This document shows positions 1 through 12,375 of a stretch of DNA of 64,000 bases, piece after piece. The notes beneath the pieces were generated by a model. That model saw only the letters and a list, made by a program, of their open reading frames with translations, ran no database searches and was not told the origin of the DNA. How positions within the stretch are numbered: position 1 is the first letter of the stretch; the number at the start of each line of letters is the position of its first letter. The stretch is from NCBI GenBank assembly GCA_024220505.1, contig JAKZZE010000005.1, forward strand, positions 124,001 through 188,000. Direction: 5' to 3'. The DNA is from Rhizopus arrhizus. Lineage: Eukaryota > Mucoromycota > Mucoromycetes > Mucorales > Rhizopodaceae. Made by a program: the position numbers and the translations under genes.

Positions 1-2144
1 GGGCATTTCAATACAAGACTCCTACTGTACTACACCCTGCACTGTATCACCATGATAAATGAGGTGAAACCTCATACTTAAGATAAGCGTAGATTTTATA
101 TTATGCAAAATGAGGCACAATATAAGTTGAAACAGCTCAATTCCCTTTACGTTATAATTTATGAAAAGAGAACATTCAATGCATCGGATAAGAAGATCAA
201 GCCTGAATCATAAGCATGTGTTTCCATTTTTCATCAATGTGCAGTAAAAGGATGTCCCTGAGAGTTACAAGCATTGTGTCCGTAAAAGACTTTGAATACA
301 AATAAAAAATATTCATGTGTCTTTTTTTCCCAAAATGGTAGATATAAACATATTTAGCCTTTCGGTTAAAGATCTTACAGAATGTAACCCTGGTAAAAAA
401 GAAACGCTTTTTATGGCAAAAATATTAATAAATAGAATCTAATGAACCACATTGACTTCCTAAAATATACTATAAAATGTTAATTTTTGCATGTTAAACA
501 AACTTAATTTTCAATTTAAAAAAATCGCACAGATTTCCTTGATGTTTATCAATGCACGCGTGTGTACAATATTTCTTATCAATCAGAAGATAGACTTATG
601 TCATAGAAAAAAAAGGCCAATCCATGTGAATTTGAATTTTTTTTTAAAAAGATGCAGGGCAAAACGCTGTATAACAAAATTATACACACAGGGATTAATA
701 TGTATATTTCAAACTTTGTAAAACTTTTCTACTCCCCCCCCCCTCCTCCTCACATTCAGCTTTTTTAAGTGATTTGATTACTTTTTGATACACAGATATA
801 GTACCTGTTTTGTGATAATGAGTGCTATTTTGATTTCACACAGTTATCAGTGAACTTGTACATTTGTGTCAACTAATATTCGCCTTCCAAAAATAACTTA
901 TATCTTATCTCTTCTATACAATCAAATTTACATTGAAACAAGTTTGAAATAATTTGATGTAATATCTGTAACCAACTTTTCACTCAACAAGAATATTTGT
1001 GCTAATTGTTATTTTTGAGCAGCAAAGTGGTTTCTCATGAACATTTTATGTACCTTACTGATTGACTGTAAAGCTTTTTTTTGGAATTCATACTGAATTG
1101 AATCGAACGCAACTATAGAGTGATCTTTAGAGAAAAGCATGTATTTTTCATATGATCTAACTCTATGACAAGGGTAAACAGGATTGAAATAGGCCATATT
1201 GCATTAAAGGGGCAGATTTCTATCATTGTATGAAGATCTTTTGATTTTAGGCTAAATAAGCATTGCATTTTATTTATCATCTATGTACATGATAATTAAT
1301 TAGAATATCTTAAGCAGAGTTGGATTGAATCTATAGAAAAAATAGGTACACTAAATACTTTTACATTAAATAAAGTGTTCATTTTTTTATCATTGAATTT
1401 TATTATCTTTTGTTTTAATGAGAAATCACAGCCTTCATAAGGCTTTTCTTAATTTGGATGCGTATTGAAGGTATCAAGATATTGATTGAATGCTGGACAT
1501 ATACTTTGCAGTTTTACTATTGTTTGACATGTTAGCAGTTAACCAATATGGAATCGTCCGTAGGCGTTGTCGTCTATTTCCTTTGCTGTTTCATTCAATT
1601 GCTCTTTGTATGACCGTTTTGGTATCTATTTAAGAAATTCTATAACATAAAATTGTTTACTAGTATTATTTTATACATACAATTATATCAATCAAAGCCG
1701 ATTGTTGGTGTATTAAAAATAAACTCTTGAAATTGAGTAGTATTCTTTGAGTTTTATGAACTCTATTCTACCAGAAAAAGATGGCCATTGTGAGTTATTG
1801 TGTTTTTATCTATATCTTGTTTAGATAGCCATAACAAGAACCTTGACTCTTTGGATGACTCATGTTATAACTAAAGAAGAGAATAATAAATCAATTATGT
1901 TGATGATCTCTTACAGCCATTAACAAAATAATAGAGAGATTTGCTATATTTTATGTAGCTTAAATATACGGAATATTACTGGATATACGTTATATAAAAC
2001 CCTAGCACGAAAGCACCAATATATTCATCAGCAAATAAATTTTGTAAATAATAGCTTTAGTTTAACAAGAGGACAGCAATAGTAATACTAAAAAGTTAAA
2101 AATCTTTCATGCACTCTCTTTTTCCTCTTTACATTTAGGGTAAG
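1..2144. other. AT-rich region without a supportable gene
   Basis: No reading frame here has fungal domain content or a convincing exon chain. It contains a small perfect inverted repeat (ATGAGGT, loop GAA, ACCTCAT) at 59-75, a C-rich run near 725-740, and scattered short open frames with biased composition. It may be intergenic sequence or long-decayed transposon DNA. Confidence 0.6.
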
Positions 2145-2909
2145 TTCAATTCTTTTGTGATTCTATTCAATTGCTTCAGTTGTTCAAGATATTCTTTGAT
2201 AGAAATCATTTCATATTTTTCCTTGTAGTGAGGTAATATCCCCTATACGGTTACTTCTTTCAATAGACTAACTAGAGCTTCACTCTCCTAGAATTCGTCT
2301 TTGTTCATATATGTTTCTTCTATCCAATGTCCCCAGGTAGACTTAAAGATTTCATGTGTCATCTAATAAAAGAGAGAAATTTGCATCAAATAACTTATAA
2401 TATACATAAAAATAAATTTTTATGACTTATCTGCTCTGATATGTATATCTTTGTCCTTCTTTCGTTTTTCATAGTCTTCTCCTTACTGAAGCTTATGATT
2501 CTTGAAAGATCATCAGAGATACTCTTTACCTTCATCCTGTACCAGCTGAAATTTATTTGCAGTAAGTGAATGAGTTAATCACTCGGCCCAATATATTGGT
2601 CAGTGTAAATTGGCATGACCACAAGGGCAGCTTCTTGATAGCTAATATATCAATCATTAACAAATAAGCGACAATGTCTTCTATAAAATCCTTATGCGCG
2701 TCATCTTTATCGTTTTTGATAGCCTTAGGTATTGTCAGAATTAATGGGGTAGGAATACTCCTAGGCTTATACGCCCTTGTTGGTATGTTATTTTCTTTTG
2801 TAGTCATGGGAAATGTATTGGCTATGATTCCAATGAAAAGAAAACAATAATCAATAAAATAAACAAGAGTAAGGCTAGTTTCACACATTATATCACTTTC
2901 AGCTGTCAA
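2145..2909 (-). pseudogene. decayed coding region, unidentified
   Basis: On the minus strand a 118-codon open frame (2909-2553) starts with a hydrophobic stretch (YFIDYCFLFIGIIANTF) and a hydrophilic continuation. Downstream, frames at about 2550-2410 and 2360-2145 read like ordinary charged protein (for example STWGHWIEETYMNKDE and YKEKYEMISIKEYLEQLKQL) but are broken by stops and frame changes. The protein-like composition suggests an old gene, perhaps membrane-anchored, now inactive. I do not recognise the family. Confidence 0.35.
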
Positions 2910-3420
2910 TTTTATCAGAGGGAAAAGTCTGTTCCAAATGTATAGCCTCTTATTGCAAATGGTTTTGATGTAAAAACACTTTGAAATGCCTATGCTTTAA
3001 CGCTTTAAAGATATGAAATATAGCATACTCTAATGAAGCAACAGCCTTTTTTTTTTAAAAAAAAAGCATTTCCTTCAATTATCTTAAAAAGTAATAGTAA
3101 TATACTGATTTTAACCTGCAACATCGGGAGGATGAGAGGATACAGTTATTATCAATGTTGTGATAGAACTCATAACGTGTTATATTGTAGCTTGAACAAC
3201 AAAAGCGATTTCTTACTATCATCATTTTTCTTTCAAAACTAAGCCCGCTCTTGGGACGCTTATAGAAACTTGCTCACTTTCAAATATGTTTTGTATGTAA
3301 ACCATGTGAAAAGATTCAAAAGTGAAAAGAATTTTTTATGCCCTTCATGAAAATCTTTTCAAATCCTTATTATACCTCCCGCACATACTTTTTTCTGCTA
3401 TTTCTATCTTCTTGTCTTTC

Positions 3421-3450
3421 ATATACATATATATATATATATATATATAC
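3421..3450. repeat. (AT)n microsatellite
   Basis: An uninterrupted AT dinucleotide tract of about 11 units follows ATATAC. It produces spurious Tyr-Ile repeat frames on both strands, which I do not treat as coding. Confidence 0.9.
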
Positions 3451-3540
3451 CAAGAAGCCTATTTTACATATGGCAACAGAGAAAGTAAGATAACAAGTCA
3501 AGTAATTTACAATTTTTGTAGGGTAATATTTTTTATTATA

Positions 3541-3850
3541 CGTGTGACAAATATAAGTAAGCCAGAAGCATGTGAGGAATGCCTCCACCTTGTCTTTGAT
3601 CTTAAATTCTTTGCTAAATAATTCAACCATCTATTAAATTTAATATCCTTAAGCTATGTTATACTACGAGGAATACCGTTTTGATCCATAAGAGTAATTC
3701 CAAACACTCTTCTTTATAACCTTTGTTGAATAGTACTGCGTCATGATCTGGTTGTCTTATTTTATTCTTAGCCAATAACAGTACACAAGTTGTTTGAAGT
3801 ATTGTAATAGCTTCAAATATTAAATTCAATCGCCTCAATATCTTCACGTT
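3541..3850 (-). repeat. dispersed repeat copy A (coding-like relic)
   Basis: This stretch is recognisably similar to 26217-26420. The shared core is TGTCTTTGAtCTTAAATT then tTTGCTAAATAATT, followed about 90 bp later by aATTCCAAACAC and TATAAC-CTTTGTTG. On the minus strand both copies encode related peptides: NKGYKEECLELL here against NKSYRKRCLE-stop in the other copy. The repeat therefore probably derives from a multicopy gene or transposon read on the minus strand. No termini or target duplications were identified. Confidence 0.55.
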
Positions 3851-4411
3851 GGTGATCTATCTTGAAAATAGGTTTTGATTAAAAATTCTTCAAAAAGTAA
3901 AAAACTAAGCGAAATAGTTTCAAGAGTGTGAGAGTCAATTTCAGTAATTTGAGCGAAAATTCATTTGTAAATAAGCAAGCTACTTCAAAAAAACTAGCAC
4001 TAATAAGACAAGTTGTAAAAGAAGTTTGGCAGTCTGTGGCTCTTCAGAATTTGGAGCTGACCCTTTATATGGTTAAATATGTGTCTAACGGTCTATCTTT
4101 CCATAGAATGAAAGAAAATGCAACTTTTAAAAGACATTTTAGGATTGAAGACAAAGGTTCATATTCAAGTTTCCTATAATGCTCCTTTGTCATTATTTGA
4201 ATGAAAAGTGAATATGCTACAAATTTACTATGAAAACCCATCAAAGTCGGGGGGGGGGTTTTGCTTAATTTGACTGATGTTCTTTTACTCCTCTTTCAAG
4301 CGATCAAATTATTTGTATTCATTTTCTAATATACCTTTTCTTTTATCAAAATTATAATATTTTCTTTTATTTGGGGTATATTTGTATAGCAGAGTAAGAA
4401 AAAGATATTGG

Positions 4412-6880
4412 CTACAGTGTACATGAGCGAGTGTATATCAATTGTGTTTGAATATTGCTATCATTTGGATGAAGATGAGAGGATGAGCTAGCATCATAAT
4501 GAGTAGATACAGATGTTGTACGTCTACGTAATTCATCTTCTTTTTCCTTTTGTGCAAGCTCATCAGATGGTAGCAAAATGGATCTATCGATAGACGCAGG
4601 TAAGCCTATTCGGTTTTTAAGAAAGGAGCGTTATTAATTATTTAAAAATATGAATGTATAACTTACCTCTGTGTCGGCCTCTGTACATGAGAGCAATAAG
4701 TACAAGTTTACTTAGAGTCCTATACTGGGCTGCTTGTGAGGCGGACGTGTTGGGATATCCAGTGGATGCGCCTACATTACCAAAAGCTGAAACACATTCA
4801 TAAATCACGGTAGCTATTGTTATAGGAGAAGGTGACATGATGGATTGTGCTTCAATAACACAAATTAAGAAAATGCCCGTGATTACCCAGCAGATATCGC
4901 TGGTTAACTGTCGTTGCACTTGTGTAATCACAAAAAAATCGGGTCCTTTTAATAGTTTTTTAGATTGATTGGCGATACTTGTCATGGTGGAGTGCCGCTT
5001 GAGTTTAATGAAGGGTGCTTCCGATAGTTCTACCTCAGAAAATTCTTGAGGTTCTTCATTTTCCCCTCTAAAAATACCAAGTGCTCTTTCCTATGTGTAG
5101 TTGCTTTAGCATCTTCCACTTCTAATAAAGTTTTGTTATTACCTGGTAAATATTACTATTTCTCATAGAAATAGCAACTGGGTAAACGCTGATATACATT
5201 GCTACAATATATACAAGTTGCGATCCAGGATTTAAGTCTGCAAGACTGATCACACTAAAACCAGCTATACACAGAAAGATGAGTGTTCTAGAAGTAGTTA
5301 CTATTATCTATACCATTTCGCGTAGCTACTGATTGGAATAATCCATCCAAAAACCTTGATCCCCAACTAATATCAGATAATACAGGTAGCCAATAATTTA
5401 AAGCTAAAAAGCTAACAAGTTCAATCAATGTGATAATGACCAAAACGATTAATAACCACCATGTCTGTGTAGAAGGAAACAAAGTTGTGTAACATCGTCG
5501 AGGATGATCAAGTAAATACCGAAAGGTCTCTTTCGTTAGTTCTTTGGATCTGGGTGTTAATCGATAGCAGACCCAAATAATAAATCGAAGCATAATAGCA
5601 AATGCAGTGTTACCAACCAAGATCAAAATGATACATAAGATCAATGGACAGGGTGCATTTTGAAAAGGTACCATGCTTGCATCCAAATTATTTAAGCCAA
5701 GATTCGTGAATGCCGAGAGGCTAAGAAAGAAGGAAAAGAACCAAGGTTCAACAGGGCCATTGGGATTCGATGTTTCGAGTACGGCCTGCGCGTAAGTGGA
5801 GCAAGAAACGTAAATTTGAAACAAAAACCCAAAGACAATGACAAAACCCAAATAATAGATGGGAATAAGCCATACAAGCATATCCAACGCACAATATTCT
5901 GTTCCACCCATACGATAGCGTTCATGTCTCGTCAATTGTGATTTGGCAACAGGTCGATTCATGATCTCAGATTCTGAGTTGGTACGGTAAATTGGGATAG
6001 AATTATTTTCGCCTTGATGAACTTGTTGCTGAAATTTCTTTCGTTCTCGTTCACGAAGAATATTTGTGTCTTCTCTAAATGTGATTTGTTGAGCATTCGG
6101 TGTGGTACTAGCGTTATTTTGTTTATCTTTATCAAGAGAAATGCTGCTGTTTGTACTTTTGTTACTACTGCTTATATGACTGCTATTTCCATTTTTATTT
6201 GTACTGTCATCATCAGCAGTATCACGATCAAACGGTGATATTCCACTGGTTCTTCTACTAGAATGTGCTTGTTCATCTTCGTTTTGATTTGGATTTGCAT
6301 CCATTTGAATTGAGCTATACTCTTTTGACTTTTCTTCACTATTTTTTGTTGCTTGTGTGCCAAATGATCCTCTTCGATCTTTAGAAAAGATCGAGAATCG
6401 TGCTGAATTCTGTACTGGAGTTGAACGAATTGAAATGAGTGACATTCGTCTACGAATTGGTCCTAGCATTTTAGAATTTTCTTGTTGTTTTTGTAACTTT
6501 TTAAGCTTGTATTCTTCTTTTCTCTTTTGATTTTCTACCAGAACGTCTTCAAAACGTTTTGAGAAATAATAGCGTCTCACCATGACGACGAAAAAGGAAA
6601 TTAAGACATGGTTACCCATAAAAGTAGAAAAAAATAAAACAAGCATTTGATAAGTCGACATATCTGAAATAGTAATTGTGTTCAATCCAGTATTGGTGAT
6701 TCCTGTGGTAGCCATAAAAAGTGAATCGACATAATTCCAATTTGTCCCTGGTTGACAATAGTACAGTCCAGATATAATAAAAATAGAAAAAAGGATGTAG
6801 AAATAATGAAGCTCTAAGAAATGAATCTTTGTATTCCAAAATCGGTTTATTGCTGCACCAATTTTGTTCTTTGATAACAT
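4412..6880 (-). CDS. TRK1: TRK-family high-affinity potassium transporter
   Basis: Plasma-membrane K+ uptake protein of the fungal TRK/HKT superfamily. The four-exon model is 6880-5314, 5264-5143, 5090-4667 and 4605-4412 (769 codons, 768 aa). All three introns are GT-AG and 49-61 nt long. Four selectivity-filter loops are visible: TGITNTGLNT (about residue 59), SAFTNLGLNN (about 389), VATRNAGFS (about 518) and SAFGNVGASTG (about 664). They are separated by paired membrane segments. A long Ser/Asn/Lys-rich cytosolic loop (about residues 120-320) sits between repeats 1 and 2, as in yeast Trk1. The conserved MYRGRHRGLP block follows the fourth repeat and confirms the last splice. The second filter motif lies close to the canonical form. 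The start is the first Met before the first membrane helix. The function is confidently assigned; regulation is not visible. Confidence 0.95.
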
Positions 6881-7501
6881 GTATTTCTTTATTATTCCAG
6901 TAAAAAAGAGGAAAAAAAAAAATTAGACAGCAATCAACTTTTTTAATATTCCGCATACTCTCACAGTCTTTTTTTGGTTGGTTTTTTTTTCATTTTTTTT
7001 TGATGCGTCATAAAATATAGCAAAAATTTTTAGATAATTTTTATCTTACATAAAAAGCAGCAATGGACGGACATTTCATACTTAAGAAAAGATGCATGTA
7101 AGCGAAAAAACTTAGCTCTCTCTCTTATCAAATGATCCATTATTGTGCAATAAAGTGAAACAGCACAGGATTTCAGGTGTACACAATGTCCTATTACTGC
7201 TTTATTCTACATTTGGTATACAAAAGCTGAAACAAACCTGTGCATTACATCAGTTTATTTTCTTTTCATTAAATATAGACTTTGGTAAGACTAAATGACA
7301 AAGAACCCAGACACATGGTACTACATCGCCTTTTATAGTAATCGTTCTTTCATGATCGATTTGACAGTGATCCTTGTTCCATCAACGAGAATCACTTTTT
7401 TTTTTTTTTTTTTTTTTTTTTTCAGTTGCAAGCTGACAATAAAAAGCTATAGAAGAAACAAGAAGTATTCAACTATTTTGAAGGGTATTTCATTTTTATT
7501 T
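6881..7501. other. intergenic, promoter side of TRK1 and 3' side of PPR gene
   Basis: No gene is seen. It contains T-rich runs at about 6967-7000 and a 20-plus T homopolymer at about 7399-7422. The TRK1 promoter should lie here because that gene reads leftward from 6880; no distinct regulatory motif was recognised. Confidence 0.6.
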
Positions 7502-8716
7502 TTATTCTTCTTTAGTCAAGTCATGCGATTTTAAAAGAGGTATGACACTTGTTAATTGTTCAATAGTTTCAAACTGATTATTTGCTTCAAGCGATTGAGT
7601 GATATGTGTAATTGTTTCTTGATTGAGTGTATATCCTTGGCCAACAAGATCAAATATAAGCGATACAGCCGATATATATTGCTGTTTATTTACAAATTGT
7701 ATAATGACCTCATTCAACGCCTGTAAATGCTCCTTTGTGATGGTTAATTGTTTATATTTCATATCCAAATACATTTGCTCTGCTTCTTCTAATGCACCAC
7801 GACGTTTATAATAGTTGGTGAGTAAGACAGTGACCTCTGGATGAATTACATCGCCTCTATCTGTCGTCATCAAGACACCTTGCCATAGCTGTTTTAACAT
7901 CTCTATTGAAGTTTTCTTTTGTTTGTGCGTCAAACAGTACTGAATAAAAATCTCATAGGTCGCTTTATCAACCACCATATGATCCTGTAACATATGTTTA
8001 AGCACTCTATTTGCTGATGACTGATCTCCTTTGACTAGATAAGCCTGAATGACCAATCGAAAACTTGTTGAGTTCGCCACTTGTTCCATTCGAGCGCGTT
8101 CAAGTATCTGTTCAGCATCCTTGATTCTTTGACTTTGTATGCATCCGACTATCACCAAATTCCAAATCTCCACATCCTCCAACTTAGTAGGGAAGGTATT
8201 CAGGACAGCATAAAACATATGCTTGAGGTTCGGATGACCCTTATAATAAACACACCGCATGAGCTTCTTGAATTTGTTAAATGTCTTTTTGGGATGCGTA
8301 TTACCAGATTCAATACGAAGAAACTCATCAAACCATCTTTGCATCCATTTTTCTTCTTCTTTATTTAGTGGTGTCACTCGAAGCGCCAATCCCATGATCA
8401 GTTGCATGTAGCTTTGGCTGCTGGGTTCAACTCCTTTGAGTCTCATTTCCGTCAAGACATCCAGCGATCTTTCTAGGGTATGGGCTTTTCTAAAGTTTTT
8501 AGCGTATCCTTTGAGTAAATAATTGTAAAAATGGACTGGCACCGGGGTAGGCTGTTTACTGATCATCACATGGGCTTGCTGTAATCGATTGTGTTTAAGA
8601 TGATTTAATAATTGTGCAGATAATTGCGAACAAGGAGTAGTTGTTGTGTAGAATCGAAAACAACTCAAGGTCCTGTTGGATAACCATGACTTGGCATTCG
8701 TACAATGTAAAAACAT
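7502..8716 (-). CDS. pentatricopeptide-repeat (PPR) protein, probably mitochondrial
   Basis: Single-exon frame of 405 aa from the chosen Met at 8716. An earlier in-frame Met at 8851 would add 45 hydrophobic residues. I prefer 8716 because the new N-terminus (MFLHCTNAKSWLSNRTLSCF) is basic and hydroxylated, like a mitochondrial presequence. The body is built of about 35-residue helical hairpins; recognisable PPR units include EIWNLVIVGCIQSQRIKDAE, SFRLVIQAYLVKGDQSSANR and TYEIFIQYCLTHKQKKTSIE. PPR proteins bind organellar RNA for processing, stability or translation. The transcript target cannot be read from sequence. The C-terminus ends HDLTKEE. Its orientation is the same as TRK1 upstream of it. 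Confidence 0.85.
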   Translation of the reverse strand: MFLHCTNAKSWLSNRTLSCFRFYTTTTPCSQLSAQLLNHLKHNRLQQAHVMISKQPTPVPVHFYNYLLKGYAKNFRKAHTLERSLDVLTEMRLKGVEPSSQSYMQLIMGLALRVTPLNKEEEKWMQRWFDEFLRIESGNTHPKKTFNKFKKLMRCVYYKGHPNLKHMFYAVLNTFPTKLEDVEIWNLVIVGCIQSQRIKDAEQILERARMEQVANSTSFRLVIQAYLVKGDQSSANRVLKHMLQDHMVVDKATYEIFIQYCLTHKQKKTSIEMLKQLWQGVLMTTDRGDVIHPEVTVLLTNYYKRRGALEEAEQMYLDMKYKQLTITKEHLQALNEVIIQFVNKQQYISAVSLIFDLVGQGYTLNQETITHITQSLEANNQFETIEQLTSVIPLLKSHDLTKEE

Positions 8717-9060
8717 TATTATTTGTTTTATAAAAAAATGACAGGAACCTAATAAAAAAAAGTGCTTGTGGAGAATGAATTTTTTTTCCTTGTTTTTTAA
8801 TCCACTCCCCAGGAATTGATAAAAGTATAAATAATAGTTCAAGTAAACCACAACTCTAAGGATATGTCACAGATCTAAATTTTGAATGCCTATTAATAAC
8901 TGAGATTTTCGTCTTTTGTATCATTCTTTTTTCAAATATACTACAATTTAAAAAGTTCCCTTACGTAAATCAAATAAAATACGGTGTTTTAATTATAAAG
9001 AGAAGTTTCTGTATTTTTTTTACTTTTTTTTTCTTTCAATAATTATAAAGACAAGGGCAG

Positions 9061-10695
9061 ATGTCAGAAGAACAACATAATTGGAAATTTGCACAATGTT
9101 TTGGTGATAAGGGAGATTCAGATGATATAACAGATGGTAAATCCAATTGTATATAACTGGAAATGAATTTATTTATTTCCTGTAGCTGATATCATTTCAA
9201 CGGTTGAGTTTGACCAAACGGGTGATTACCTTGCTACTGGAGATAAAGGAGGCCGCGTTGTTTTATTTGAAAGAAACGAAAGTGTAAGGAAACCAATATT
9301 CAATTAAATAAGGAATGACTTGAACAATTCTATAGAAAAAGAATTGTGAATATCGATTCTATACCGAGTTTCAATCTCATGAAGCCGAGTTTGATTATTT
9401 AAAGAGTTTGGAAATTGAAGAAAAGATCAACAAGATCAAGTGGTGTAAGAGACAAAATTCAGCTCATTTTCTATTATCTACCAATGGTAAGTTATCGCAA
9501 CATACACGCGCCTATACAAGATATTAACAATTTAAAGACAAAACAATCAAGTTGTGGAAGATATTTGATAAATCTCTCAAGTTGGTAACTGAGCATAGTG
9601 CTGCACCTACTACTGCTACTACCAATACCCTTCGTTTACCAAAATTGACCCATCATGATACCATTGTGGCTGCTGTACCAAGAAAAGTTTATGCTAACGG
9701 TAATTATAACATTGACCAGCCAGAGTCGGTTTATTAACTGTTTTGATAGCTCATACTTATCATATTAACTCTATATCTATTAACTCGGATGGAGAAACCT
9801 ATATTTCTGCTGATGATTTAAGAATTAATTTATGGAATTTGGACGTCTCTGACCAAAGCTTTAGTAAGGAGGAAAAGAGCAATAAAGAAAGCAAAGAAGC
9901 TAAACTTTATACTAGATATTGTGGATATTAAGCCGGCTAACATGGAGGAATTAACAGAAGTTATTACTGCTGCTGAGTTTCATCCCCAACACTGTAATAT
10001 GTTTATGTATAGTAGTAGTAAAGGTACTATTAAATTATGTGACATGAGAGAATCTGCTTTATGCGATCGACAAGCAAAAGGTAAATTTCCCAGTGGAATG
10101 AAAGGACATTAATTAATATTATATATAGTATTTGAGGAAGTGGAAGATCCTGCACACAGATCCTTCTTTTCTGAAATTATTTCATCTGTCTCTGATATTA
10201 ATTTTAGCCATGATGGACGGTACATACTTTCAAGGGATTATCTTACTGTGAAGATTTGGGATCTTAATATGAACAATAAGCCTGTTCAAACTATCAATAT
10301 TCACGATCAATTGAGATCAAGATTGTGTGATTTATATGAAAATGATTGCATATTTGACAAGTTTGAATGTACCTTTAGTGGTGATGACAGGTAGCTTATT
10401 TTACATACAACTTATCAGTCACTTATTACATTATAGTCATGTGATGACGGGATCATATAACAACACATTCCATTTATATGACCGTGAAGGTAAAACAGAC
10501 ATTACACTTCAAGCAGATAAAAGCGCTTTTAGATCCAAACGTGTTGGTACCACGAAAAAGATGTCCATTGCTAGAAACTCAGCTGCAAATGCTGATAGTA
10601 TGGATTTCAGTAAAAAAATTCTGCACTCTTCATGGCATCCAAGAGAAAATACAATTGCTATTGCTGCAACTAATAACTTGTTTATTTTTACGTAA
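9061..10695 (+). CDS. CDC55: PP2A regulatory subunit B (B55/PR55), WD40 propeller
   Basis: Regulatory B55 subunit of protein phosphatase 2A, which directs the catalytic subunit in mitotic exit and stress signalling. The eight-exon model is 9061-9136, 9186-9283, 9336-9486, 9538-9699, 9750-9863, 9916-10080, 10129-10390 and 10437-10695 (428 aa). All introns are GT-AG and 46-52 nt. Family signatures are [12 protein letters not shown] at the N-terminus, [57 protein letters not shown] joined across an intron to [36 protein letters not shown], and the final TNNLFIF strand. Length and motif order match the family throughout, with no missing blade. It is convergent with the CDK10-like gene, 273 bp between stops. 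Very secure. Confidence 0.97.
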
Positions 10696-10968
10696 ATAAC
10701 TTTTCTTTTAGTGTGTTTTTTTTTTTTTACTAATTCATTTTATATAGTGAGCAATAATAATTTTTTATATATGCAATATGTGAATATATGTATGCATCAC
10801 TGTCTCTTATGGAATAAATTATATATACACATATATTATGCTTTTCTCTTCTTCAGGTTTTTTCCATCATCCTTTTTATATCCAACTCTTTTTTTACGCT
10901 CTTCTTCATGCATACGTCGCTTACTATAAAATCATGAGTCTCTTAAACCTGATTCTCTATTGTCATGA

Positions 10969-12326
10969 CTACCTCTCTCTTTCTGCTAATTGATTTCGAA
11001 TTTCAGGATATGTCGGTAATAAAGAAGGATCTTGCGCTATATTTTAAAATATTTTAATCCATTGCCGTTCTTATTATTAACATTACTTACCCCTTGGTGA
11101 TTCTTGGAAATAAGGGTGGTTTAAGGCTTGCTTTACAGTCAACCTTGACTTTGGATTATAAGTAAGCAATCCAGATAGTAAATTTTGTGTGTTGTCTGAA
11201 AATCGAGGAAAGGTATCCTTAATACTATTAAAGCTATATAATATAATAAGTACAGGATCGTACTTGTTCAGTCTTATGATTTACCTTTGATTTTGAAATT
11301 TCAATAGTTTTGTTCCTGGCAAAAGACTATATCCAGGCCAAATGGTTTCATTGGGTGTACCCAATAGTTTGATCATGAAATTCAATTGTTCCTGATCCGT
11401 ATTACCCGGTAGTAGAGGTTTATGTTGCATTAATTCACCCATAATACATCCTGCAGACCATAAGTCAATCGCAGCTGAATAGTGAACATCACCCAGAAGC
11501 ACTTCAGGTGCTCTATACCATAGAGTAACTACATTGGGTGTCATTGATTTTTTGGGTAAACTAAACGTTCTGGCCAGCCCAAAATCGGCTATACAATTAT
11601 GATTAGCATATGAGTAGAGATATCTACCTATGTAATTTACCTATTTTCAATATACCAGTGGATGTTAATAATAAATTGGACATTTTCAAGTCTCTATGAA
11701 CAATAGAATGATTATGACAATATTCTAAGCCTCTTAATAGTTGAAGCATTAAACATTTAACTTTTTTTTATGTGCATTAGCTATCAGTACATGTAAATCA
11801 TTGTTTTATTTGCTTACTTTCTGGTGCTGTGTAAGGTACTGTCACCATATCCAGCAATGTACCCAAATCCTATTTACACGTATAATTAATTTACAGTATC
11901 CTTTCAATAATCAAGATCTTTACTTGTTCACAATATTCCATAACTAAATAAATGGCTTCTAAGCGTGGTCCTACTGCAACGTCAATCACATTGACAATAT
12001 TTGGGTGTTTCATTCTTTTGAGGATGCTAATTTCTCTTAAACTACTGATGGGCATTCCATCTGTTTCTTTTTCCATTCTAATCTTTTTTAATGCAACTAT
12101 TTGCTTTGTTTTTGAATCTTTTACTCGGCTATGCACGTTTCATTAGTGTCATGTCATGTAACATCTTAAAGCGTATTTACTAAACAACGCCATAAGTGCC
12201 TTCTCCTACTCTATTTAGTTTTTCAAAGTCTTCTACGTCTCTACATGCACCATAGAAAGGCATTTCTTTACATTCTATTGTTTTGCCTTTTACGGTCGTT
12301 AATTGTATTATTGCTGCTTCAGACAT
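10969..12326 (-). CDS. CDK10: cyclin-dependent kinase, CDK10 type
   Basis: Ser/Thr kinase of the CDC2-related group. Seven exons: 12326-12181, 12128-11924, 11869-11818, 11760-11641, 11588-11285, 11233-11091 and 11036-10969 (345 aa). Visible landmarks: glycine loop GEGTYG (41-46), VALKK (Lys63), a PISSLRE cyclin-binding helix in place of PSTAIRE (about 76), HRDLK (156-160), DFG (176-178), [14 protein letters not shown] activation segment (190-203) and WPG near the end. PISSLRE plus [14 protein letters not shown] is characteristic of CDK10 rather than CDK1, CDK11 or Pho85. Human CDK10 pairs with cyclin M; the fungal partner is unknown. The intron 11817-11761 has an odd acceptor, a run of A followed by AG, but it preserves frame and the conserved [15 protein letters not shown] block. 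It ends only 49 bp before the Ssr4-like gene, which reads the same way. Confidence 0.92.
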
Positions 12327-12375
12327 TAATTTTATAGGGAAGAAAAAACCTTTTTTTTTTTATTTTATTTTAATT

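Noticed and set aside
1009..1197. 62-codon minus-strand frame (MAYFNPVYPCHRVRSYEKYM)
   Set aside because: Protein-like but short, isolated and unrecognised; not enough to call even a relic.
3322..3621. Protein with a Tyr-Ile repeat
   Set aside because: It is produced by the AT microsatellite on both strands and lacks any other coding character.
3928..4179. 83-codon plus-strand frame starting MRVNFSNLSENS
   Set aside because: Composition is moderately protein-like, but there is no domain, flanking exon or homologous copy in the window.
8717..8851. Longer start of the PPR protein
   Set aside because: The extra 45 residues are Tyr/Phe/Lys-rich with no targeting pattern, while the next Met gives a good presequence.
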